Assembly (NCBI RefSeq): GCF_932526225.1
Contig: NC_064039.1
Coordinates: 12,418,139 to 12,482,138 of the forward strand
Reading direction: 5' to 3'
Length of the DNA stretch: 64,000 nt
Origin: Nematostella vectensis
Lineage: Eukaryota; Cnidaria; Anthozoa; Actiniaria; Edwardsiidae
The notes below the pieces were generated by a model. It did not search any database and had not been told where the DNA came from. It worked only from the letters and a program-made list of their open reading frames with translations. Below, piece after piece: positions 11,601-22,350 of the stretch; position 1 is the first letter of the stretch, and each line of letters starts with the position of its first letter. A program made the position numbers and the translations under genes.

Positions 11601-14279
11601 GTATAGGGTATGGCTAAGTGAGTACGGACCGAGTGTATAGGGTATGCCTAAGTGAGTACGGACCGAGTGTATAGGGTATGCCTGAGTGAGTACGGACCGA
11701 GTGTATAGGGTATGCCTAAGTGTGTACGGACCGAGTGTATAGGGTATGTCTAAGTGAGTACGAACCAAGTGTATAGGGCATGCCTAAGTGAGTACGGACC
11801 GAGTGTATGCCTAAGTGAGTACGGACCAAGTGTATAGGGTATGCCTAAGTGAGTACGGACCGAGTGTATGCCTAAGTGAGTACGGACCGAGTGTATAGGG
11901 TATGCCTAAATGAGTACGGACCAAGTGTATAGGGTATGCCTAAGTGAGTACGGACCGAGTGTATAGGGTGTGCCTAAGTGAGTACGGACCGAGTGTATAG
12001 GGTATGGCTAAGTGAGTACGGACCGAGTGTATAGGGTATGTCTAAGTGAGTACGGACCGAGTGTATAGGGTATGCCTAAGTGAGTACGGACCGAGTGTAT
12101 AGGGTATGCTTAAGTGTGTACGGACCGAGTGTATAGGGTATGCCTAAGTGAATACGGACCGAGTGTATAGGGTATGAATAAGTGAGTACGGACCGAGTGT
12201 ATAGAGTATGCCTAAGTGAGTACGGACCGAGTGTATGCCTAAGTGAGTACGGACCGAGTGTATAGGGTGTGCCTAAGTGAGTACGGACCGAGTGTATAGG
12301 GTATGCCTAAGTGTGTACGGACCGAGTGTATAGGGTATGTCTAAGTGAGTACGGACCGAGTGTATAGGGTATGCCTGAGTGAGTACGGACCGAGTGTATA
12401 GGGTATGCCTAAGTGAGTACGGACCGAGTGTATAGGGTATGGCTAAGTGAGTACGGACCGAGTGTATAGGGTATGCCTAAGTGAGTACGGACCGAGTGTA
12501 TAGGGTATGCCTGAGTGAGTACGGACCGAGTGTATAGGGTATGCCTAAGTGTGTACGGACCGAGTGTATAGGGTATGGCTAAGTGAGTACGGACCGAGTG
12601 TATAGGGTATGCCTAAGTGAGTACGGACCGAGTGTATAGGGTATGCCTGAGTGATTACGGACCGAGTGTATAGGGTATGCCTAAGTGAGTACGGACCGAG
12701 TGTATAGGGTATGCCTAAGTGTGTAGGGACCGAGTGTATAGGGTATGTCTAAGTGAGTACGGACCGAGTGTATAGGGTATGCCTAGGTGAGTACGGACCG
12801 AGTGTATAGGGTATGCCTAAGTGAGTACGGACCGAGTGTATAGGGTATGTCTAAGTGAGTACGGACCGAGTGTATAGGGTATGCCTAAGTGTGTACGGAC
12901 CGAGTGTATAGGGTATGCCTAAGTGTGTACGGACCGAGTGTATAGGGTATGTCTAAGTGAGTACGGACCGAGTGTATAGGGTATGCCTATAAGTGAGTAC
13001 GGACCGAGTGTATAGGGTATGCCTAAGTGAGTACGGACCGAGTGTATAGGGCATGCTTAAGTGAGTACGCACAGAGTGTATAGGGTACGCCTAAGTGTGT
13101 ACGGACCGAGTGTATAGGGTACGCCTAAGTGTGTACGGACCGAGTGTATAGGGCATGCCTAAGTGAGTACGGACCGAGTGTATAGGGTATGCCTAAGTGT
13201 GTACGGACCGAGTGTATAGGGTATGCCTAAGTGAGTACGGACCGAGTGTATAGGGTATGCCTAAGTGAGTACGGACCGAGTGTATAGGGTATGTCTAAGT
13301 GAGTACGGACCGAGTGTATAGGGTATGCCTATAAGTGAGTACGGACCGAGTGTATAGGGTATGCCTATAAGTGAGTACGGACCGAGTGTATAGGGTATGC
13401 CTAAGTGAGTACGGACCGAGTGTATAGGGTATGCCTAAGTGTGTAGGGACCGAGTGTATAGGGTATGTCTAAGTGAGTACGGACCGAGTGTATAGGGTAT
13501 GCCTAGGTGAGTACGGACCGAGTGTATAGGGTATGCCTAAGTGAGTACGGACCGAGTGTATAGGGTATGTCTAAGTGAGTACGGACCGAGTGTATAGGGT
13601 ATGCCTAAGTGTGTACGGACCGAGTGTATAGGGTATGCCTAAGTGTGTACGGACCGAGTGTATAGGGTATGTCTAAGTGAGTACGGACCGAGTGTATAGG
13701 GTATGCCTATAAGTGAGTACGGACCGAGTGTATAGGGTATGCCTAAGTGAGTACGGACCGAGTGTATAGGGCATGCTTAAGTGAGTACGCACAGAGTGTA
13801 TAGGGTACGCCTAAGTGTGTACGGACCGAGTGTATAGGGTACGCCTAAGTGTGTACGGACCGAGTGTATAGGGCATGCCTAAGTGAGTACGGACCGAGTG
13901 TATAGGGTATGGCTAAGTGAGTACGGACCGAGTGTATAGGGTATGCCTGAGTGAGTACGGACCGAGTGTATAGGGTATGCCTAAGTGAGTACGGACCGGG
14001 TCTGTGCTGTATGCCTAAGTGAGTACGGACCGGGTCTGTGGTGTATGCCTTAATGAGTACGGACCGGGTCTAAAGGGTATGCTTAACAAGTAGTGGGACT
14101 ACAGTCGTAGAATAATCCAATATTACCTGAAAACCGAGAACAATACACGCGTACCATGGCGGGTTTTCATCCACGGCATATGTGAGACCGAAAGCATTCC
14201 TTCGCTTCTCGGCCTGTATTTCATTGCTCGGACTCGGTGTATTAGAGTTGTTTTGGGGTTGTGTATTAGACTTGTCCAT
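3375..14279 (-). CDS. SLC23-family nucleobase/ascorbate transporter, 11 coding exons
   Basis: Coding exons in transcript order: 14279-14127, 10402-10245, 10170-10079, 9849-9782, 9177-9021, 8417-8393, 7915-7795, 7188-7032, 5503-5250, 4408-4135 and 3739-3375. All have GT/AG boundaries and the phases close to 607 codons plus TAG, the usual SLC23 length. The product is a multi-pass membrane transporter; animal relatives carry Na+-coupled ascorbate or nucleobases. Visible landmarks are the TM1 motif [10 protein letters not shown] (Gln at ~51), [39 protein letters not shown], and the family signature [11 protein letters not shown] near residue 385-395, where vertebrate SVCTs have Pro in place of Thr. 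Exon 6 is only 25 nt. A possible acceptor 5' of the ATG (near 14286) implies an upstream untranslated exon. Substrate cannot be decided from sequence. Confidence 0.92.
4534..4655. mobile_element. Partial copy of the CAGGGCCG MITE family
   Basis: It shares the internal block AAGAAATGACCAGTAGGGGC and the right end GCTTCGGACCTG with the copy at 44748-44907. The left end is replaced by a short G-rich tandem repeat (4440-4530, unit about 25-40 bp containing CTATAAGGGGGG). Confidence 0.6.
4886..5008. mobile_element. Short TIR MITE, CAGGGCCG family copy 1
   Basis: The copy lies in SLC23 intron 9. Termini are degenerate CAGAGCCGTAACAGG and CTGCTTAAGCCCAG, flanked by a perfect 5-bp duplication CATTC (4881-4885 and 5009-5013). 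The internal motif AAGAAAATATT plus a G run is shared with the copies at 27579 and 44748. Confidence 0.7.
5585..6255. mobile_element. MITE with ~210-bp TIRs
   Basis: The ends CGCAGTGGCTATATG and CATATAGCCACTGCG are inverted copies. The arms 5585-5815 and 6045-6255 match with scattered changes, including two CCCGACAGT boxes. A third partial arm copy lies near 5895-5970. It fills much of SLC23 intron 8. I could not define a target duplication. Confidence 0.75.
6330..7045. repeat. Degenerate tandem repeats beside an SLC23 splice donor
   Basis: Blocks of the type TCT.GAAGAAGATG.GGTTT.TAACAC followed by CTGGGTAAGGGAACCT recur at about 6345-6420, 6900-6935, 6945-7000 and 7010-7045. The last block contains the donor of SLC23 exon 8, so its neighbours carry look-alike donor sequence. 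Confidence 0.45.
8494..8702. repeat. (ATG)n microsatellite
   Basis: About 70 near-perfect trinucleotides with a few TAA/CTG interruptions. It lies in the SLC23 intron directly 5' of the 25-nt exon in transcript sense. A shorter imperfect (GAT)n lies at 8900-8945. The apparent poly-Met, poly-Ile and poly-Ser frames are artefacts of the repeat. Confidence 0.95.
9329..9601. mobile_element. MITE with ACACCTATTTCA-type termini
   Basis: CACCTATTTCAA at the left and TTGAAATAGGTGTA at the right are inverted. The arms share TTGTCAG.GC.AACGGCAAATAGC over ~65 bp. The termini resemble those of the elements at 17692-17953 and 26251-26317. It lies in SLC23 intron 4. Confidence 0.6.
10440..14090. repeat. 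34-bp satellite array (~105-110 copies) in SLC23 intron 1
   Basis: The unit is AGTACGGACCGAGTGTATAG plus GGTATGCCTAAGTG. Variants include a 27-bp form lacking 7 bp between TAT repeats and a 36-bp form with CCTATAAG. Both array edges are decayed. Larger duplications are visible inside: ~829 bp (10921-11747 repeated in tandem at 11750-12576) and a 720-bp offset (12721-13191 repeated at 13441-13911). The unit is not a multiple of three; open frames across it are not genes. Confidence 0.97.
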
Positions 14280-14428
14280 TTTCCCCTAGAAACGCATAAA
14301 AGCATGTTGGTCATTTGCGAATTGTTACTTAAAAGATTGCCATCAATTTTGGTCATAAGGCCTAATTAAATTATTATTAAACTGATCTTTCCAAAACAAA
14401 TAGTCGCAAAACGGATCAGAATAAGAAA

Positions 14429-14718
14429 AAATGATAAATCAATGGCTTAGTTATGATCAATCAATGGCTTAGTTATGATAAATCAATGGCTTAGTTATGA
14501 TAAATCAATGGCTTAGTTATGATAAATCAATGGCTTAGTTATGATAAATCAATGACTTAGTTATGATAAATCAATGGCTTAGTTATGATAAATCAATGGT
14601 TTAGTTATGATAAATCAATGGCTTAGTTATGATAAATCAATGGCTTAGTTATGATAAATCAATGGCTTAGTTATGATAAATCAATGGCTTAGTTATGATA
14701 AATCAATGGCTTAGTTAT
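14429..14718. repeat. 22-bp tandem repeat, ~13 copies
   Basis: The unit is GATAAATCAATGGCTTAGTTAT, nearly perfect, ending abruptly at both sides. It starts about 150 bp upstream of the SLC23 start codon. Confidence 0.95.
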
Positions 14719-16769
14719 GTAATCGTCTGCATGTGTAGTATAGTGATGACCACTCTTCCCCCACTAGAAAAGGTGGGAGGGGGTGGGGGGTGGGGAGGTT
14801 TCTTCTGTCTTGCATTACACGATTTTTTTTCTTGCTCCAAGACGTGCATTATTTTTTCTAACGTAGATAGAGTCAGAGTCACATTGAACATATCCTGACT
14901 GAGGTTTAGTAAGAGATAGAGATAGCAGACGACCAGAGGGGAGTTCTACGAGGAAATAAAGCAAAACATCAAATTAATGGTGTCCTATCTTGTCCTACGT
15001 TGTATCATAAATCCCCTGTGACAATCTGGTGGAGAACCCGGGTTAAATTTATATGAGAAAAGAGCAACTGGTTTCCTAAGACTAATAAGAATCACACATT
15101 CATCAGGAGGTGTTGGAAATGGTTCTTGGCAATGGTTTTGATGCTGTGGAAATCTTTTGTATTCGTGGAAGTATTCTTGGAATTACGTGTCCCTAACTCT
15201 AGTCGCGTGACGGGAGTTGCGTGACAGTATGCATTTTTTCCGTCTGGTTCGTTCCTTAACCACCCCCCCCCCTCCTCCTTCACATTTCTAATGGTACCTC
15301 CTTAAAGAACATTTCATGTCAAAAGGAATCGGATACGGGCGAAAAACCTTGAGATTAAATATACTCGAAGTGACCAAATGAGATCGTGTTTAGGGAGCAG
15401 TTATTATGCATCGGGGGGGGGGGGGGGGGGGGCTACTTTTGCCATTATTTTCTCATTACAAAAATCGCAAACCTCCCCCAAATCTAAGCTAAAAAAATAC
15501 CGACCCTCCCCTCAAAAAGTAACCAAAAATATAACCCCTAAAAAAGGTTTATCCAACAACTTAGGCTCTGCAAACTTTTATTGGTCTTTGTATAGCGCTC
15601 TCGCTTTCCAAATACGACATGTTCTTGACACGTTCTTAGGGTGAAACAGTTTTCTGCCCCAACAAAAAGAAAATCGCGAGAACGCAACCAAAACAGGCAC
15701 CAGGCTGCTGCCCGGAAAACGTGCCGAACTTCAAAGCTGAAGAAAATCTCTCCGTCTGTCGAGTATGATGATGCTATCAGGACTAAACGCACGATCTAGA
15801 CGAAGAGGTTCTCGCAAACCTAGGGAAACGCGAGAAGAGATGACTACAAAACCTGCAATCTGAAAAGCTCCATTTGCTGAATGACAGTGGGAAATAAAAT
15901 TCTACTAAGGAAATATGTCCGGAAAGTGCAGGGAAGAGAAGTAGAAGATGAAGACGAAGAAGATAATGATGGAGATGGCAGAGAAGATAATGATAGGAGA
16001 TGACAGAGACGAAGGAGATGACGGAGACGAAGATGACGGATCGTCTTTAGATGACGGGCACATCGGGCACGGGTGCTTATTGGGAAAGTTCATTTGGAGA
16101 GCCGTACATGAAGCGATGCTATGACTGAAGAACTAAACAACATTTAGCTCAGCCTGTATACGCGCTCTGGCATGTTGTTGTTATCATTTGTAATTAAGAG
16201 GACTGTGCCCTAGCTCTGCGTTCCACACTATGGTAGATTATTACTGAAATGTCACCAAGTATTATTCGTACAGCAGTTTGATCAGATCAAGAGAGCATAT
16301 CTTGAGCCCATGTATTGGGGATTATCCCCAGGAATAAATGTTGAATTTCATGAGGCCCGCAAATTGATCAAAATATACTTGTTCAAAAAATATGGCCCCC
16401 CCCCCAAATCTTGGTTCAAAAATCTAGGCCCACCTTCAAATCCTAGCGACCCCCCACCCCCAATATAGTAGCCCTCCCCCTATAAATAATGAATGCTCCC
16501 TCGTGCGTTTCGGCAAGTATTGCAAACACTTAAAAAATATATCAAGTGTAAACGCACGTTATTTGTTTGGTGGTTCATTGCATTTGAACTGTTCAAAGAA
16601 GTAAATCCAATTATCATCTGGAGGATAAAACAGTCGCTTTTTGTAGTCGCTAGCTAATGTCAAGTTCTTTGGATAGTCCGTCACCTGACATCCCGAAAAA
16701 CTTTTAGCCTCGTTTAGACAAGGACTGAGCCAAATGGAGTAAGGGGGGGGGGGGGGGGGGGGGGGGGCG

Positions 16770-17515
16770 ACATTTACCGAGTCGAATATCGCGAAATAAA
16801 GTCGTTAACATGAGATTAAAATTGGCAAGAGAGTGTAGAAATTTCCTTTATTCTTGGTACATACGCAGCCTGCGAAAATTCTTAAAGCTTGTTGGATACT
16901 GTGCGATGACTTTCACCCCAATAAAATGGAGCCTTCAACTCTTTATAAATCTTTTTATCATAATTGCCTAGTCGAATATCATCGCAGAATAAAGATGTCA
17001 ATATGCAAATGATAGTGGTGAAAGCGCGTAGACATTTTTCATAATGTTTGGCCTGACAAGGGTACTTGGCCACACGCACATTCGGTGACAATTTTGTAAA
17101 AGCCTGTTGAAGTTCCTGTGATTACCTTTTCCCCATAAACCGTAAACTTCAGCTCTTTATAATTTTTTGTCATAGCTGCCGGTTCGAATATTATCGCAGA
17201 TCAAAGATGTTACCATGCGATAACAGGGCGAGGAGCGCGCACACATTTTTCTATGATTGCTTGCAGGGTACATAACACAGTCGGCGACAATTCTAAAAGC
17301 TTGTTTGACATCAGTGCGATGTTTGTCTTCCCCATAAGCTGTAAGCTTCACCTCTTTTTAAATGTTTTTTCATAATTGTCGAGTCGAATATCATCGCAGA
17401 ATTGAGGTGTTAACATGTACTTTCCGTGACAATTAAAACAAACTAAAAGCTTGTTAAAGTCCGTGCGATGATAATTCTAGCCCCTAATCCATAACATTCA
17501 CTTCTTTATAAAGCG
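16770..17515. repeat. Degenerate ~190-bp tandem repeat, about 4 copies
   Basis: Recurring blocks in the same order are GTCGAATATCATCGCAGAAT, a segment with GACAATT.TAAAAGCTTGTT, GTGCGATG, and CCCCATAAACCGTAAACTTC followed by CTCTTTATAA. The copies are well diverged. No coding function is apparent. Confidence 0.7.
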
Positions 17516-17546
17516 ATAATCAAAGTAACACAAAGGAAATATCTCA

Positions 17547-17640
17547 CCTGAGAGCTTGATAACAACACCGGTCATGGGAACACGACTTCTCCAGTACTAG
17601 ATATTTGCTTCAATGACTAGTGACGTCACGTTGATCCCAG
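17547..17640 (-). promoter_or_regulatory. Candidate upstream untranslated exon with CRE-like site
   Basis: On the minus strand a donor-like CTCAG|GTGAGA ends a segment that includes the palindrome TGACGTCA (17623-17630, approximate). It could be a distal first exon for SLC23, whose ATG exon has an acceptor-like TTTCTAG just upstream. Speculative without transcript data. Confidence 0.2.
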
Positions 17641-17691
17641 AAGGCTTAGCGTTCGTTGAAAATACAAGTAAGTCTCAACTCCTTTTTAATA

Positions 17692-17953
17692 TACACCTAT
17701 TTCAAATAAGGTTGTACTCGGAGAATGTGTGTATCGTAACCCGCAGTGATTCATGGGTATCAAGTAATTAAACAAATAAGCGTAAATAAAATACAAATCC
17801 AGGTTTCCAAAGGTGTAGAGTTCTTGTTCATGTTCTTATGATCATTCACATAGCTTTCAGATACAAGAAATCAGCCGTTAAAACGCTACCCATGAACCAC
17901 CGCGGGTTACGACACATAGATTCTCGAGTGCAACCTTATTTGAAATATGTGTA
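17692..17953. mobile_element. MITE with TACACCTATTTCAAAT termini
   Basis: The arms of ~70 bp are inverted (TTCAAATAAGGTTG, CGTAACCCGC and TTCATGGGTA boxes). TA flanks both ends, consistent with a Tc1/mariner-type TA duplication. A single arm of the same family occurs at 26251-26317. Confidence 0.7.
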
Positions 17954-18049
17954 TATGATACACGACAGCAAATTGTTTAAATCAATTAAATTTGGCAAGC
18001 ATCAAGAATTTGCGAAGGCAAGTGATATATTTTAGCGTTTTTTTTTTAG

Positions 18050-21000
18050 CATCGCTAGAAGTCATAGGGTTTTCCAGAGAGGCAGAGGCTCTGAGGACAA
18101 AGCAACCATCGCATTTGTCGGTGAAAATATGATATTGGATTTTCGGGCCTCGGACCAGAAGGTGAACCCATGTATAATATCATTAAACAGATCGTTGTGC
18201 AGTTTGTTGTATTGTTTGCAATGAAGGATAAAATGCGCTTCGTCTTCGATGTCCTCATTTGGTAGGCATAGTCGACATAGCCTTGGTTAAACTTTTTTAT
18301 ATGGTCTTTCGTACACGTCTTTTTCTATTTCTAGGTCATGATTGCTGACCCTTAGTTTCGTTAGTGCAATTCGGTGAGAAATATTGTTTATGTTTATAAG
18401 GTAGTCTTCTAATTTATAATTTATTTTAAAAATGTCTATATCTTCTTAGCTTATTTCTTATTATTGTGCTTGCTGTCATTGAAAAGACTGCTTGACCAGC
18501 TTTGCAGTTCATGGTCTTGGATTCTTTGTTTGATAATATTATGGAGGCTGGGTGGTAGGTTAACCGATTCGGTATAGTCTTTATAACCTAACATGCATAT
18601 GTCTCTTTATTTCATGTTTCTAAGAGTTTGGGAGTGTAGATTCTACCCCACATTTTTTTGCTTATTTTTCTTGATTTAGGTCGACATTCTTTAGTTTGAA
18701 CCAGAATTTGATACTCCTGTACAGCGATTTCGTTTTCAGGGGAAACCTGCCGAGTTCTGCGCGGCACGCACTATTTGTTGCTTGTTTCGACAGAGCAGCC
18801 ATTTGCAAAACTAAACGTGTTAAATTTAGCGTGTTAACGCTTTCAATTGGGTCTTTTTCAGCGTTTTTGTTCGTGGTAGACTCGACACCCCACGCTTCAC
18901 TGCCATAAAGCAGTATTGGCTGAATCAGTGAACAACTTTATGGTCAGTTTTACATCGGTTCTAAAGTGCTCGCCCATTTCTTTTCGAAGCTTGAAGAGTG
19001 CTTTCAGTGCAACCTTTTTTCATTCCTGTTTTGCAAGAGCTAAAGTTCCGAACGCGATGAAGGTACTAACCTTCATACCGAGGTAATTACAGGATGTGAC
19101 AATTTTCTAAGAAAATATCATTAAGGGAAAATAGATAACTATTCATGCCTTTCCCATTTTGTTTACATGACTTTAGTTTTATCTGTGTTCACTGTTGGAC
19201 TATTTATGCTGAAGTATTTGCCTAACAGTTTCAGATGCCCCCGCATTTCATTGATGCCGCGAGAATAACTAGATCGTCTGCATATAACTGAGAACTTATA
19301 GGCTCGTTCTGTGACATTAAAGGTTTACTTCTAAATAGATTAAATAGGGTGGGGCTCATTATACACCCCTGTTTGACTCCCATGTAGCACCTAAACTCGT
19401 CAGACATGGTTTTGTCCCAACTTGACTGCGGATACGTCGCTGGAATACATGGAGCGAATGACAGTTAGGATCATAACTAGAATTGGAGGCATTTTGTAAA
19501 TAAAGAAATTATCCAACCACAGCAGAGTAACCACCCCCTCCCCCTTGGTATTTGTATGCCAAGCTATCACTTGAAACAAAATGGCGGCGCGAAGGGGAGT
19601 ACGAATATACAGCCTAACCGTTTCTTTGAAGCTGTTTGACACCCTGAAAATAATATGCCACATTCAATATCGAAATACACGCACTTATAGTTCACTCAAC
19701 GCTGAGCACAGACCCGGGAAGCACCGTCGACTAAATGCTAATGCGTTGTAATAAGCTAAGTACAGCAACTAAAACACTAGTGTAAACGTTTTACTTGATA
19801 CAAAATTAAATAGTGAACTTCTAACTTTGCCCCTCTGTTTTTCTATCTAAATCACGAGATATTTAAGTTATTTTAAACTGTTCTTCAAGGCAGTTACTTC
19901 ATACCAGGGGTCTACTATAAAGCCGGAGATTTTACTTAATTTTCTTAATAGTTTCACTTGTGATCAAAATGCAACGGCGTACAGTGAATGTATCAAACAA
20001 AAAAAGTACTTATAAAAAAAAATAAGCGAGAGAGTGGGGGCTTAAACCTAAACAACCTATTCTTGGTGTAAGTTTACTTGTGTGACCACAGTCATTGTAC
20101 TCCAGTGGACACTAAAATATTTTTTTGCTTCAAAAGCTTATCTTTCTCAGTCCACCCAAAATGTAGTTTTCATAATTTAATTCTTTATCATCAGGGCGTT
20201 GACTATAGATTTTTTAAGTGTGACAGTATTTAGAATTAGGAGGGTGGTATTTTTTGGACACAACCCATGTATTCTAGCATAAAAAGGAACTTTTAAAAGA
20301 AATCCAAGGTGCTAAGCAATGAATAAAAGTTTTTAGTACTTCACTAAATTGTTGGTCAACCCTCCTTGTGTATAACCAGTGTGTGTAAGTGTATAACCTT
20401 ACACTTCCCTGGTATAACAACTTACCCTCCTGGTGAAATTTCTTTTGTCATGTCAATTAACTAAAATTAATGAATATTGTTAAATTTTTACAAGTCTTAC
20501 TTTGCGTATTCTAGCGGGGAATTGTGTGACCCTGTGATTAGCAAGTGTGCACCAGAAATTAAAACTAGCCACCATCATCTCCAGAAAAACAACCCAACAA
20601 CCCCTTTCCAAATACCCCAAAGCATTAAGCAGACATATGAGAAAAATTTGGTGACAGTTACTTATATGATGTCTTCAGAAGAAAATCACCCCCATTCCTA
20701 CCCCTGGATCTGTCTCTGTATTGGTGTGTTCGTTAGAAATGAGGTATAGAGACATGAAAGCCCTACAGAAAATATAGGACAACAGACAGAATCATTTTCG
20801 AACATTGAAAATTAATTTTTTTATATAAAATCAGGCATCCCATTTTAGCCTGACAACGTTTTGAAAATTACAAAATAATATAACTGAATGATCAATTGTC
20901 AATTTCACCCACATGAACTCTCTTCTTTTGAACAGAAATTGTGTCCGCTTGACTAAAGGGTGCAACTTAGTTTACATGAACATTTCATTATAAAAGAAAA

Positions 21001-22350
21001 GATAACAGGGGTTTGATGTATAAGCACTAAACTTCTTATTCCTTTCCATGCAGAAGTCTTTAAATGTAGGCATGTATCTTTATACCAAGCCAAAAAGAAT
21101 ACGGCAGAAATTGCTTTGTTTATTTGGCAGTATCCACTCAAACTTTGCATCATGCACTGGATTTACGTAAAATAAGTTGCCATCTAGCATGGTATAAGAT
21201 AGGTATACAATGATTTATTGTAGAATACTGCAGAAAATTCCACTTGTCATGTATCTCATACCCCTTGAAAAAATATCCCAGATAAATAAGCTCCTACTCA
21301 TGTGCTCACTAGGCCAGTCCCTTTCAATTTCATCGATTATCTTTATTCGCAACGGCTACTTCAGCACCCCAACCAAAACTAGAGGAAAGACAAAAAAAGT
21401 TTACCCAACTCTGCTTCTTGCTTGTTTTAGTCGGCTACCTTTCTTCTGCGATTTTGATGAATGCGATTACCTCAAACACGCTCTCAGGTACTGGACGTGA
21501 GATTCCATGATACAGCACGCAACTTGCGAAAATGTAAACAAAAACTAAATGGCGGGTTACCCATGGGGTACCCACAAGGTATTCGCTTGTTCAAAGCATT
21601 AAAATGATGAAAAACTATTGTAGATTCTGTCGGTGTATTTCATTTTATGCTGACACCGTCCGGACCTAACGAAAATCCCAACTTTCTCAGATCGATCGGG
21701 CACACATGACGGCGATATTTTGAGTGACGTTGGCCGTAAATCTTGAAATAAATATTTACTCGCCACGATCGCACTGATTCTCTTAACAACATGGCATCCG
21801 GGTTCCTCTAGCATGCAGTAAACGCAATAAATCATAGGTAGGCGTATTATTCGGCCGACAGAAGAACGTTTTCTGCGTGGTTCTCCCGCCGCGCAGCTAT
21901 GGCCGCCATTTTGCATAATAATGAGGTAAACTGATACCTCCAATTTTAGTTATAACCCTAACTGAATGAGGGAGTAAAATTGACCCCCACGCCTGCTTGC
22001 ATTATTTTGTTGAGAAGCTTTTCCCTTGGTATCAAATCAAAGCCTTTTTGGAACTCCACAAAAAATCTAAAAAGGAAATTAGTTTCTTTTAGGTTTTTTT
22101 TTCAACGTACTTGTCAATCAATGATTTAAGGATATATATGCTTTCCGAGGTGCCCATGCCTTTACGAAAACCGCCTTGTACATCTTTTGGGATGCCGCGC
22201 CCAGTAAGGTAACTATATAGCCTGGCATTGAGAACAGAGACAGGGACAATTTTAAAACCCTTAGACTATTCAACTGGAAACTCACCCAATCGTAGCACGA
22301 GTGTGAAAAGAGATTGTAGAACTGAGATGAGCTGGTGCTCGCCATACTTG
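18050..22350 (-). mobile_element. Decayed LINE (non-LTR retrotransposon), split by an inserted element
   Basis: Minus-strand frames with many stops and shifts show non-LTR RT hallmarks. Near 22300-21980 there are FRKGMGTSESIYILKSL and PREKLLNK. Near 19480-19250 there are RSMYSSDVSAVKLGQ, YMGVKQGCIMSPTLFNLF and QLYADDLVIL. Near 18300-18060 the C-terminal Cys/His segment reads EDEAHFILHCKQYN. RT motifs that are adjacent in LINEs lie 2.5 kb apart here because 19462-21964 is a later insertion. A frameshift at a G run is also present. Not functional. Confidence 0.75.
19462..21964. mobile_element. 2.5 kb non-autonomous TIR element nested in the LINE
   Basis: The termini CAGTTAGGATCATAACTAG and its inverted counterpart CAGTTAGGGTTATAACTAA extend to ~29 bp of TIR. 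A perfect 5-bp duplication AATGA flanks it (19457-19461 and 21965-21969). Removing the element and one AATGA restores the continuity of the LINE RT. Subterminal AAAATGGCGGC/GCCGCCATTTT boxes lie at both ends. No transposase frame was found inside, so it would need a transposase from elsewhere. The superfamily is uncertain; hAT-like types with 5-bp duplications are possible. Confidence 0.85.

Larger units (their letters stand above)
14729..18049. other. Gene-poor interval upstream of SLC23
   Basis: No gene was recognised. It holds long G homopolymers (about 15412-15431 and 16741-16767). It has pieces of a dispersed repeat with TTTAGGGAGC at one end (15386) and AATGAATGCTCCCT at the other (near 16500), also seen at 22359. 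It also holds a degenerate ~190-bp tandem repeat and a MITE, listed separately. Confidence 0.6.

Noticed and set aside
10758-11768. Repetitive minus-strand frames in the 34-bp array
   Set aside because: The unit is not a multiple of three and the frames exist only because of unit variants. They lie in an intron of a gene on the same strand but have no splice support.
10440-14090. CRISPR-like regular repeat
   Set aside because: The units are contiguous 34-mers without unique spacers, in a eukaryotic intron. It is a satellite.
21599-21943. 114-codon minus-strand frame near the right end of the nested TIR element
   Set aside because: It has no transposase motif and overlaps the subterminal region; treated as chance.
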